Shown piece after piece: positions 1-7,115 of a DNA stretch of 19,766 bases (positions within the stretch are counted from its first letter, which is position 1; every line of letters starts with the position of its first letter). The position numbers were made by a program, and so were the translations under genes. This DNA is from DATDVH01 sp035290045 (lineage in GTDB: Bacteria; Patescibacteriota; Microgenomatia; UBA1406; HO2-37-13b), in NCBI GenBank assembly GCA_035290045.1, contig DATDVH010000009.1:1-19766 (forward strand), read 5' to 3'. The notes under the pieces were generated by a model, which made no database searches, was not told the origin of the DNA, and was given only the letters and a program-made list of their open reading frames with translations.

Positions 1-2
1 AT

Positions 3-605
3 CCTTTAAAGTTAGTATATAGTCTGTACTTTCTTCCATGGTTTATATTCCTAAATGCAACCAAAACAAAAATATTTTGGTATGTGTATCCTGCCATCCC
101 CCAGTTTGCATTTTTTTCCATCATTCCTCTTTCTTTTCTCAAAAATAAAAAAATGTTCTATTATGCGGCAGGTATACTTATTTTCTTGTATGTCGGATAC
201 ACCTCAGTGATCGCCCATCCTTATTTGAAAAGATTTTACTCGGGGAATGATCCTCACTATGCTATTGCATTTTTTGCACGTCAATATAAGTGTAATAGTT
301 TAACAGTGATTGAAAATCCAGACAGTAGAAAAGCATACGATACTCTTTCTCGATTGAAATTAATCCTTACAACAACGAGGTGGTGGGGGTCTCATCCGTC
401 TCTTGTCTATTATTACGGTGGAAAAGTTGATTATATTTATTCTAAAAATGAATTTGTTCGTAAAATACCAATCATATTTTCCAAGAAAAAAAACTGCATT
501 ATGATTGAACGGACTGATAATGAAATAAGGGCAGAATTAAAAAAACAAAAAGTACATGGGCTGTGGCAGTTTGGACAATATCAACTCTTCAGACCTGATA
601 AATAA
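3..605 (+). CDS. C-terminal part of a GT39-type membrane glycosyltransferase (5' end outside window)
   Basis: The frame is open from the window edge, so the gene starts upstream; the GTG at 84 is internal rather than a real start. The visible part begins with a hydrophobic stretch followed by a short KTK-containing loop and FWYVYPAIPQF, which resembles the late membrane segments of ArnT/PMT-like (GT39) glycosyltransferases. One more hydrophobic helix follows at about 145-225. The remaining roughly 130 residues are hydrophilic, like the extracytoplasmic C-terminal domain of these enzymes. The family transfers sugars from polyprenyl-phosphate donors on the outer face of the membrane. It is convergent with the GT2 gene, with 9 bases between the stops. 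The catalytic N-terminus is not visible, so the family call rests on the membrane pattern and on the second GT39 gene nearby. Confidence 0.6.
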   Translation, partial: PLKLVYSLYFLPWFIFLNATKTKIFWYVYPAIPQFAFFSIIPLSFLKNKKMFYYAAGILIFLYVGYTSVIAHPYLKRFYSGNDPHYAIAFFARQYKCNSLTVIENPDSRKAYDTLSRLKLILTTTRWWGSHPSLVYYYGGKVDYIYSKNEFVRKIPIIFSKKKNCIMIERTDNEIRAELKKQKVHGLWQFGQYQLFRPDK

Positions 606-614
606 GATCGTATT

Positions 615-1547
615 TTATTTTTTAAACCCTACTAATGATTCAACAATATACGGTTTTCGTTGTTTGACTTCGTCATAGACACGACGCATATATTCGCCCA
701 TGATACCAAGTGAGAAAAGTTGAAGTCCACCGACGAACATGATAAGGATGATGGTCGTTGCAAAACCAGGAACTTGTTTGTACGCAGTCGTAAAAAATCG
801 CATATAAACTGCAATGATACTGCCTATGAATGAAACCATAAGACTTCCTAATCCTACATAAAACATGATTTGAAGTGGGACATATGAAAATGAAAAAATA
901 CCATCAAACGCAAGCTTCATAAGTTTTGACATATTATATTTACTTTTTCCAGCATATCGTGGATTTCTCTCATACGCGAGTCCAATCTGTTTATATCCGA
1001 CCCAACTTCGCAAGCCTCGTACAAACCGATTTCTCTCAGGAAGACTATTGATTGCATCAACCACGTTTTTTCTCATCACACAAAAATCACCACTATCTAA
1101 TGGAATATCAATATTTGCAACTATTTTTAGTAAACGATAAAAAAGACTATACATGAATCTTATACTTTTTTTTTCTTTACGATTTTTCCGTATCGCATAC
1201 ACCACATCGTATCCATCATGTATTTTCTCAAAAAAAAGGGGAAGTACTTCAGGAGGATCTTGAAGATCAGCATCAAGTACTGCGATGATATCTCCCTGCG
1301 CATAATTAAGTCCAGCTGTCACTGCGGTTTGGTGTCCGAAATTACGGGAGAAATTGATGATTTTGACTAATGGATATTGTTGATGGAGAGTTGTCAGTAG
1401 TTGGTTTGTTGCGTCGGTTGATCCATCATTTATGAAAATGAGTTCATATTCGCTCCTTTGTTGATCCATGATTTTTGATATTCTCTTAAAAAGAGTATTT
1501 ATCGTATTTGCTTCATTAAAGACTGGTAGTATAAGTGAATAGCTCAT
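615..1547 (-). CDS. GT2 family polyprenyl-phosphate glycosyltransferase (DPM1/GtrB-like)
   Basis: The 310-residue product has the GT-A fold signatures in order: LPVFNE at the N-terminus, NDGSTD near residue 40, and LDADLQDPPE near 90, which carries the metal-binding DxD-type acidic cluster. RNRFVRG follows near 170. Two strongly hydrophobic helices lie at about 225-250 and 262-285, followed by a basic tail. This is the layout of DPM1/GtrB/CsbB-like enzymes, which load a sugar from an NDP-sugar onto polyprenyl phosphate at the cytoplasmic face. Its likely users are the GT39-type enzymes on both sides, which take lipid-linked sugars as donors. It is transcribed divergently from the next gene. 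A TATAAT lies 8 bases before the ATG, with no Shine-Dalgarno. The exact sugar cannot be told from sequence. Confidence 0.9.
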   Translation of the reverse strand: MSYSLILPVFNEANTINTLFKRISKIMDQQRSEYELIFINDGSTDATNQLLTTLHQQYPLVKIINFSRNFGHQTAVTAGLNYAQGDIIAVLDADLQDPPEVLPLFFEKIHDGYDVVYAIRKNRKEKKSIRFMYSLFYRLLKIVANIDIPLDSGDFCVMRKNVVDAINSLPERNRFVRGLRSWVGYKQIGLAYERNPRYAGKSKYNMSKLMKLAFDGIFSFSYVPLQIMFYVGLGSLMVSFIGSIIAVYMRFFTTAYKQVPGFATTIILIMFVGGLQLFSLGIMGEYMRRVYDEVKQRKPYIVESLVGFKK

Positions 1548-1555
1548 ATGATAAA

Positions 1556-1565
1556 ATTATACAAT
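1556..1565. promoter_or_regulatory. Overlapping divergent -10 boxes for the two glycosyltransferase genes
   Basis: Only 26 bases separate the two divergent start codons. On the minus strand TATAAT (1556-1561) ends 8 bases before the GT2 ATG. On the plus strand TACAAT (1560-1565) ends 8 bases before the GT39 ATG at 1574. The boxes overlap by two bases. I see no good -35 element for either and no ribosome-binding site. Transcription from such boxes would start at or next to the AUG, giving leaderless mRNAs, and the two polymerases could not bind together. Confidence 0.45.
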
Positions 1566-1573
1566 AATTCAAT

Positions 1574-3100
1574 ATGTTTGATATCATAAAGCTTGCAGGA
1601 GCGGTAAGAAAAATATTTTCCCGCAAAGATGCAGTATTGATAGCATCTATAATTTTTATATATTTTTTGACACGTCTTATCAATCTTACTTCTTTTCCTA
1701 TATTTTCCGACGAGGGAATATATATTCACTGGGCTAAAATCGCATGGCATGATGCGACGTGGCGGTTTATCTCACTCACTGACGGGAGACAACCGCTTCA
1801 GACATGGGCAACCATTCCTTTTCTCAAATTATTTCCTGATAATGCTCTTTTTGCAGGAAGGCTTTTTGGAGTATTTTCTGGATTTTTGGGACTTTCTGGG
1901 ATGTTTACTCTTTCTTATTATTTATTCGGTAAACGAACTGCGTATAATGCTTCTCTCTTATACATCATTACGCCTTTTTTTCTTTTTTTTGATCGGCTTG
2001 CTCTGATTGATAGTTTGGTGAATGCAGGATATATTTGGATTTTTTTCTTCTCTCTCCTTTTGGTCGGTACTCTGAGGTTTGATGTGGCATTGATTTTTGG
2101 TTTTTTCTCTGGGATGTTTCTTTTGTCAAAATCATCAGTCAGTATTTTTTTAGGATTATCTTTTTGTGCTCCTCTTGTCGTAATGAGAAGGAATGTTCAA
2201 AAAAATTTTAGAACAATAATAAACTACAGTATTCTCTTTAGCATAGCTCTTATTCTATCTCTTCTTATTTATAATATACAACGATTATCTCCTTTTCTTC
2301 ATTTTGTCGGAGAGAAAAATCATACATTTGTGAAAACATGGGATGAGTTTATACACGCTCCATTTTCAGTCGTTTCAGGAAACCTTCGCTACATTCCTTT
2401 GCACATTATGCATAATCTTGGATATACAACTTTTTTTATCGGAATTATTGGGTGGTTTTTTATATATAAAAAGAGCAAACTTCTTGCATGGTATTTTTTC
2501 ATCTGGATATTTTTTCCTTATATAGTTATGACTTTTTTTATGAAAGTTCTTTATTCGCGTTATTTCATATTTCTTCTTTCTCCGTTTATCATTTTCACCA
2601 GTTTCTTTCTTGATCGCTTTTCGTTACGTTCACGTATATGGTATGGAATATTTTTTCTTACTTTTCTTTTTATGTTATATTTTAATTATACGGTTATTTT
2701 TGATTATAAAAAGATTCCGTTTTTACCCGATGATCGGGGACAATATATTGAAGGAATGCCTTCAGGATACGGAATACGTGAGATTGTTGACTTTGTTCGT
2801 TCTCGGTCTTTAGTAAAACCAGCTGTTATTGTAGCGAGCGGAAATTTTGGTATGACTGGCGATGTATTAGATACTTTTTTGAAGCGAGGAGATCGGATCA
2901 GTATCAATGCATATTGGCCGCTTGAAGAGAAAAATTTAATAGAAAGTCAGCAGTTACTGTCCACGCATTCTGTCTATGTGGTATCTCCCCATATTGATAA
3001 AGTGCCAGCTACATGGCCAGTACAATTACTTAAAAAATACGATAAGCCCGGTAAAAAATCTTCTCTTTATTTTTTTCAGTTAACGCTTAAAAATGAATGA
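1574..3100 (+). CDS. GT39/PMT-family membrane glycosyltransferase (ArnT-like)
   Basis: The 508-residue product is a polytopic membrane protein with about a dozen hydrophobic segments across residues 20-370 and a soluble C-terminal domain of about 130 residues. After the first helix comes FPIFSDEGIY, with the Asp46-Glu47 pair at the first extracytoplasmic loop that is the hallmark of PMT_2/GT39 enzymes. FFDRLALIDSLVNA (about residue 140) is the second conserved acidic loop. The family uses polyprenyl-phosphate sugars to glycosylate lipid or protein acceptors outside the membrane. The divergent GT2 enzyme is a plausible donor supplier. The gene ends with TGA, evidence that UGA is a stop here. 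The ATG is chosen because it lies 8 bases after a -10-like TACAAT. The acceptor is unknown. Confidence 0.88.
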   Translation: MFDIIKLAGAVRKIFSRKDAVLIASIIFIYFLTRLINLTSFPIFSDEGIYIHWAKIAWHDATWRFISLTDGRQPLQTWATIPFLKLFPDNALFAGRLFGVFSGFLGLSGMFTLSYYLFGKRTAYNASLLYIITPFFLFFDRLALIDSLVNAGYIWIFFFSLLLVGTLRFDVALIFGFFSGMFLLSKSSVSIFLGLSFCAPLVVMRRNVQKNFRTIINYSILFSIALILSLLIYNIQRLSPFLHFVGEKNHTFVKTWDEFIHAPFSVVSGNLRYIPLHIMHNLGYTTFFIGIIGWFFIYKKSKLLAWYFFIWIFFPYIVMTFFMKVLYSRYFIFLLSPFIIFTSFFLDRFSLRSRIWYGIFFLTFLFMLYFNYTVIFDYKKIPFLPDDRGQYIEGMPSGYGIREIVDFVRSRSLVKPAVIVASGNFGMTGDVLDTFLKRGDRISINAYWPLEEKNLIESQQLLSTHSVYVVSPHIDKVPATWPVQLLKKYDKPGKKSSLYFFQLTLKNE

Positions 3101-3196
3101 CAGAATCATTGAAGAGCAAAACAGATATACTGCCTGAAAGATGATATACTTTTCTCTAATCTTATCTTGACAAGCAGTATATGACTGTTATCATGT
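3101..3196. other. Convergent intergenic region with weak repeats
   Basis: The gap lies between the 3' ends of the GT39 and YCII genes. It holds a 9-bp inverted repeat, ATATACTGC at 3125-3133 and its complement at 3174-3182, with a 40-base spacer. There is also a direct repeat, GATATACT, at 3124 and 3143. No hairpin with a U-tract is visible. The inverted repeat is too widely spaced for a standard terminator. Confidence 0.3.
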
Positions 3197-3535
3197 TTAC
3201 ATTCCTGGCATAGGCAGTTCTTCAAAGACTTCAATTGAACAACCATGAGCCCAATCTAAATGGGGATGTCCCTGAAGGAGCGATACTGCCTCATCCATAT
3301 CCTTTGCTTGGAGTATAGAAAAGCCGTTTACATCGCTATCGCTTGTTGAGCTTCCATCTTTTTTTATTTTTTGACCGTTGCCAAGTGGTGCGCCCATATC
3401 AAGGAGTTTATCTCCGCATTTTTTTGCCCATTCCATCCACGGTTCCATTCCTTTTTTCATTTCTTCAGGACTTGCGTCCTCCATTTTATCAAGTGCGGTT
3501 TGTGGAGAATGGTAAAGTACTATAAATTTTTTCAT
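3197..3535 (-). CDS. YCII-related (DGPF-type) small protein
   Basis: The 112-residue product starts MKKFIVLYHSP, has a central GAPLGNGQKI segment and NGFSILQAKDMDEAVSLL, and ends with HLDWAHGCSIEVFEEL. These match the ferredoxin-like YCII/DGPF domain in order and length: a first strand with a conserved Tyr-His region, a helix, a middle loop and a final 'ieV.e' strand. The domain is used in small dimeric proteins, some of them dehydrochlorinase-like; the role here is unknown. It has the clearest ribosome-binding site in the window, AAAGGAGGTG about 8 bases before the ATG, plus a good promoter upstream. It stands alone between the glycosylation genes and the mobile DNA. Confidence 0.82.
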   Translation of the reverse strand: MKKFIVLYHSPQTALDKMEDASPEEMKKGMEPWMEWAKKCGDKLLDMGAPLGNGQKIKKDGSSTSDSDVNGFSILQAKDMDEAVSLLQGHPHLDWAHGCSIEVFEELPMPGM

Positions 3536-3544
3536 TTGTTATTC

Positions 3545-3554
3545 ACCTCCTTTC
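3545..3554 (-). promoter_or_regulatory. Strong Shine-Dalgarno of the YCII gene
   Basis: On the minus strand AAAGGAGGTG lies about 8 bases before the ATG at 3535. It is almost fully complementary to the anti-Shine-Dalgarno of 16S rRNA. It stands out because most other genes in the window have no such site. Confidence 0.8.
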
Positions 3555-3580
3555 ATATACGAAATAAGAAAACTCACTTC

Positions 3581-3608
3581 ATCATATACATATAAATTTT
3601 TTTGTCAA
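3581..3608 (-). promoter_or_regulatory. Sigma-70-type promoter of the YCII gene
   Basis: Minus-strand TTGACA (3603-3608), a 16-base spacer and TATGAT (3581-3586). Transcription would start near 3574, leaving a leader of about 38 bases that contains the strong Shine-Dalgarno. The -35 lies beside the proposed remnant N-terminus of the IS200-type tnpA. Confidence 0.6.
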
Positions 3609-3630
3609 GCGTCAGTCTTGTACAATACAA
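3602..3630 (+). pseudogene. Candidate displaced N-terminus of the IS200-type tnpA
   Basis: TTG at 3602 followed by eight codons (SSVSLVQY) and two bases of a ninth, whose frame continues exactly into 4977 if the 3631-4976 element is excised. The residues resemble the 'NVSVLLYH' first strand that I recall from this TnpA subfamily. The evidence is a short match and frame continuity only. The same bases also overlap the -35 of the YCII promoter. Confidence 0.35.
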
Positions 3631-4976
3631 GATGAGCCTGAAAGCAAGTACGGTTTCAAGCACAACTTGAGCCTGTAACAAAAAGGAGCCATACTGGTGA
3701 TATATGACTATTACCATGAATGACTCCCCACTTAAAACTATAGAGGAGTTGAGAAGATTTCTCAAATCCTCAACTCTACTGTCCTTTAAGGGACAAAAAA
3801 GAAATGAGATTTACGAATGGATTGAAGATACGATTATTAAATTTGATTACCATATTTTAGGCAAAAAGAATAAAGGCGTTATCAAAAAGTACCTTGAAAA
3901 AATAACCGGATTATCAAGATCCCAAGTCACACGACTGATTACCAAGCAAAAAAAGACAGGAGCAGTTACAGTTGAAAAATATAACCGTCATATATTTCCA
4001 AAAATATACTCTGACCAAGATATCTGGCTTTTGGCAACAACCGATGAACTCCACGATTTCCCAAATGGAGTAATGGTAAAAAAAATATTAGGAAGAATGT
4101 TGAAAGAGTATAAAGATTTAACGTATAAAAATATTTCCAATATTTCAGTAGGCCATATTTACAATTTAAGGAAATCTGTCCATTACCAAAGGCTAACTAA
4201 AAAGTATGCAAAAACAAAACCAAGGGTTTTCAATATTGGAGAACGAAGAAAACCGATTCCCAACGGAGTCCCTGGATTCTTACGAGTTGATACAGTTCAT
4301 CAGGGAGACATGGGTCGCCAAAAAGGAGTTTATCATATAAATATAGTTGACGAAGTAACCCAATTTGAAATGGCGGGATCAATAGAGAAAATTACAGAAA
4401 GCTTTCTTGTTCCGTTACTTTTAAAATTAATAAACAAGTTTCCCTTTAGAGTTTTTGAGTTCCACGCGGACAACGGGAGTGAATATATAAATAGGATTGT
4501 GGTGGATATGTTAAATAAACTATTGATAAAATTAACCAAATCCAGAAGCAGACAGACAAATGATAACGCACAGATTGAATCTAAAAATGGATCAATAATC
4601 CGTAAGTGGATAGGGTACGGATTTATTGATCAAAAACATGCGTACCTGATTAACGATTTTTACTTTGATATTTTCAATGAATATTTAAATTTTCATCGTC
4701 CTTGTGGATTTGCTACAGAAATTGTAGATAAAAAAGGCAAGATTAAGAAAGTATATAAAGAGAAAGACTATATGACGCCGTATGAGAAATTAAAATCTTT
4801 ACCAAATTATCAATTGTATTTAAAAGTAGGAATAACAATTGAAATGTTAGATAAAATTGCCAAAAGAAAAACAGATAATGAAATTGCAAGAGAAGTTCAA
4901 GACAGTCGTTATAAATTATTTAACAGAATATTACCAGCTTATAGTTCCTGAGTAGTTATAGAATTTCAGGCTCATC
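3631..4976 (+). mobile_element. DDE-type insertion sequence with 13-bp terminal inverted repeats
   Basis: GATGAGCCTGAAA at 3631-3643 is repeated as its exact reverse complement at 4964-4976. These bracket a single transposase gene with 72 bases before it and 12 after it. The total is 1346 bp, a normal size for an IS481-like or unclassified (ISNCY-like) element. No direct target duplication is evident next to the repeats. Removing the element joins 3630 to 4977 and leaves an open frame into the downstream IS200-type transposase, which supports these ends. A second imperfect copy of the end motif (CTTGAGCCTG) lies at 3667-3676. Confidence 0.7.
3704..4951 (+). CDS. DDE transposase/integrase (rve domain, IS481/ISNCY-like)
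   Basis: The 415-residue product has a helix-turn-helix N-terminal half: about residues 40-90 with LEKITGLSRSQVTRLI, a second DNA-binding stretch, and then an RNase H-like catalytic core. The three acidic residues are visible in FLRVDTVHQGD (about 200), FEFHADNGSEY (about 250) and NDNAQIESKNG (about 287). The C-terminal part contains NFHRPCGFAT and MTPYEKLK, as usual for integrase-core transposases. It looks full length and undamaged. Translation probably starts at the ATG at 3704, since that frame has a stop at 3698. AAGGAG at 3683-3688 is 15 bases away, too far for an ideal site. It cuts and joins DNA ends at the terminal repeats of its element. Confidence 0.88.
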   Translation: MTITMNDSPLKTIEELRRFLKSSTLLSFKGQKRNEIYEWIEDTIIKFDYHILGKKNKGVIKKYLEKITGLSRSQVTRLITKQKKTGAVTVEKYNRHIFPKIYSDQDIWLLATTDELHDFPNGVMVKKILGRMLKEYKDLTYKNISNISVGHIYNLRKSVHYQRLTKKYAKTKPRVFNIGERRKPIPNGVPGFLRVDTVHQGDMGRQKGVYHINIVDEVTQFEMAGSIEKITESFLVPLLLKLINKFPFRVFEFHADNGSEYINRIVVDMLNKLLIKLTKSRSRQTNDNAQIESKNGSIIRKWIGYGFIDQKHAYLINDFYFDIFNEYLNFHRPCGFATEIVDKKGKIKKVYKEKDYMTPYEKLKSLPNYQLYLKVGITIEMLDKIAKRKTDNEIAREVQDSRYKLFNRILPAYSS

Positions 4977-5370
4977 GCTTGACTTTAAAATACTGCGTCG
5001 ACTCGTCATTGACAATACAGTCGATCTACTTATCAAAAAGGTTTGTTTAGATATAGCAAAGCGATATGAACTCCATTTTATTGAGATTGGAACTAACCAA
5101 GACCATATACATTTTCTCATACAATCAATTCCCACATGGACAATCGCTCGTATAGTAACCATAATCAAAAGTATCACGGCACGACAGGTCTTTGCCACAA
5201 TACCAACACTCAAAAAAGAGTTATGGGGAGCAAGTTTATGGACGAGTGGTTACTATGCATCAACGGTTGGCAAACACGGCAATGAAACAGTCATCACAAG
5301 ATACGTTAAACAACAAAGACGGAAAGAAGAATATGTCCAAATTCACAAAGATCAACTACGATTGTGGTAA
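4977..5370 (+). pseudogene. tnpA: IS200/IS605-type Y1 (HUH) transposase TnpA, 5' end interrupted by the DDE element
   Basis: The open frame contains the HUH motif in QDHIHFLIQSIP and LWGASLWTSGYYASTVGKHG. It also has ITRYVKQQ, whose Tyr is the expected catalytic residue of Y1 transposases that cut and rejoin single-stranded ends. This frame alone gives 130 residues, short of the usual 140-155, and lacks a start codon at the boundary. If the DDE element is removed, the frame continues into 3602-3630, which would supply TTG and about nine residues (SSVSLVQY) resembling the first strand of the family, for about 140 in total. The KYRR segment expected near the start reads ILRRLVID, so the N-terminus may also be frameshifted (a 2-base difference would restore KYRR). 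It is probably inactive. Confidence 0.75.
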
Positions 5371-7107
5371 GGATACCCCGACGCTTGCGTCGGGGAGGAT
5401 GTCATTGCATGTGGTGTGCGATAGGTAGTGTTCAATAATCAATTCGGTTTTCTTGCCAATAGCGTGATCATGCAATTCAACATAACTTTTCAAAAGCGCG
5501 ATGCCTTTTTTCTTTTCATATTGCGGATCTTCTTCTATTTTTTTGATCAAATTAAAGTAGGTCTGGAAAGTGGTGTAATTTTTGAGCACATCCAAAATAA
5601 AACCTTCTTCAATCGCTTGTCGCATGGAATACAAATGAAAAGGCTCAAAAATGCCGTCGGCTTTTTTCACACCGAAAAGTTGCTTGGTCTTGTCTTTTGG
5701 CGTAGCGGTAAAAGCAAAAAAGCTGATATTTTTCTGTCTGCCTCGGCTTGAGAGTTCCTTCAAAACTGCGTCTTCACTCGTCAATTCTTCTTCGTTCTCG
5801 TTTTCTTCTTCCGCTTCTTCAAGCGACCCAAGCGCTTTTTTCAAACTCTTGGTGCTCTCTCCCGATTGTGAAGAATGAGCCTCGTCAATAATCACAGCAA
5901 ATTTCTTGCCTCCTTGTTTCGCAAGCTCATCAACAATGTATGGAAATTTGTGCAGAGTGGAAACAATGATTTTTTTATCGGATTCCAACGCTTCTTTGAG
6001 TTGCTTTGAATGTTCATCAATAGCCGCGACCACGCCCTCTACTTGCGCAAATTGTCGTACTTCATCGCGAAGCTGTTTATCAATCACGCGCCGATCGGAA
6101 ATAACCACCGCAGTATCAAAAATTTTCTGGTCATTGGCATCGTGCAAACTGGAAAGCTTATGCGCCAACCATAAAATTGTTTTAGTTTTTCCGCTTCCAG
6201 CGCTGTGTTGAATGAGATATTGCTGTCCGGCTCCGTGTTCACGCGCGTGAGCCACCATTTTTCGCAATGCGTCTAGTTGATGATAGCGCGGAAAAATAAG
6301 CGTCTCTTTTTCTTTTTGGTTGCCTTCTTCGTCTGTCGTCTTCTCAATAGACACGAGCATAAATTCGGCAATGATCTGAAGCAAGCTGTCTTTCTGTAAA
6401 ACTTCTTCCCATAAATACGCGCTTTTGAACCCGCTCGGGTTCACCGGATTGCCGGCGCCGTTTTCAAAACCCTTGTTAAACGGCAAAAAGAAAGTGGATT
6501 TGCCAGCCAAGCGTGTGGTCATATACACAAGGTCGTTATCCACCGCAAAATGCACTAAACAGCGTTTGAAAGCAAACAAATCTTCGCGCGGGTCGCGGTC
6601 ATAGCGATATTGTTTGATCGCATCCTGCACATTTTGTACGGTTAAATAATTTTTCAGCTCCAGCGTAGAAATCGGCAAACCGTTTAAGAAAATAATTGTG
6701 TCCAGCGACTTGCCATCCTTTTGGCTAAACTTCACCTGTCGCATTATGGAAAAAATATTGTTTTTGTGTAAAAGCGCATGTTCCGGATTCAAAGTGCTTT
6801 CCGGCGCGAAATATACCAACTGAAAACGCTATCCATAATCGGCAAAACCTTTGCGAAACACATCCAAAATTCCGCGCGATTCAATCTCGGTTTTGAGGCG
6901 ATAAACGAATTTTGATTTTACTTCCTCACCGTGCTGTTCTTTAAGCTTTTCCCATTCTTTGGGCTGGGTGGCGTAGATAAATTCAAAAAGCATTTCCTCA
7001 TCCATGCAGGATTCGGCATTATAATTTTTCGGCTCGCGCGTGCGATAGCCGGAAGCGGTCAAAACCGTCTCAATATGCGCTTCAAATGATTCTTCTGATG
7101 TATCCAT
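5356..7107 (-). pseudogene. hsdR: Type I restriction endonuclease subunit HsdR, nonsense-interrupted and 3'-truncated
   Basis: Translation from 7107 gives 92 residues (EESFEAHIETVLTASGYRTR to RKGFADYG) and then a TAG at 6829-6831. The same frame continues immediately with RFQLVYFAPESTLNPE and about 490 more residues. The continuation has the nuclease motif (Asp in LDTIIFLNG and the LELKN Glu/Lys), Walker A SAGSGKTKT, the DEAH box DEAHSSQSG, and FTATPKDKTKQLFG. True HsdR sequence ends near 5416 (ELIIEHYLSH). The last 19 codons are read from the IS200 right end, including its hairpin. HsdR is normally about 1000 residues, so the second helicase domain and the C-terminal domain are missing. Active ATP-driven restriction is not expected. 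Confidence 0.9.
5376..5395 (+). repeat. Perfect hairpin, probable right-end structure of the IS200/IS605 element
   Basis: CCCCGACGC and its complement GCGTCGGGG are separated by only two bases, six bases after the tnpA stop. IS200/IS605 elements have no inverted terminal repeats but carry a subterminal hairpin recognised by TnpA at each end, and this position fits the right end. There is no T-tract, so it is less likely a transcription terminator. The frame of hsdR on the other strand reads through it before stopping at 5356, so the hairpin is foreign to hsdR. Confidence 0.7.
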
Positions 7108-7115
7108 ATTCTTTA

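Noticed and set aside
3125..3182. Inverted repeat between the GT39 and YCII genes as a bidirectional terminator
   Set aside because: The arms are only 9 bp with a 40-base spacer and there is no U-tract.
3167..3194. Plus-strand promoter TTGACA-N16-TATCAT antisense to the YCII gene
   Set aside because: The hexamers look reasonable, but nothing on the plus strand would be served and one match is expected by chance in AT-rich DNA.
3631..3703. Left part of the DDE element as the N-terminus of the IS200-type TnpA (fragments such as KRSHTGDI in one frame)
   Set aside because: It resembles a TnpA start only over a few residues, needs frameshifts, and lies inside the inverted repeats that bound the DDE element. 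Joining 3630 to 4977 is simpler, though not proven.
4956..5213. Open frame on the minus strand opposite the IS200-type transposase
   Set aside because: It is antisense to clear TnpA motifs (DHIHF, GYYASTVGKHG) and shows no family features.
6829..6831. Stop-codon reassignment (UAG or UGA as sense) to explain the breaks in hsdR and xre
   Set aside because: TAG ends dnaJ, epmA and hrcA, and TGA ends the GT39 and DDE transposase genes, all at family-typical lengths. The two breaks use different stop codons.
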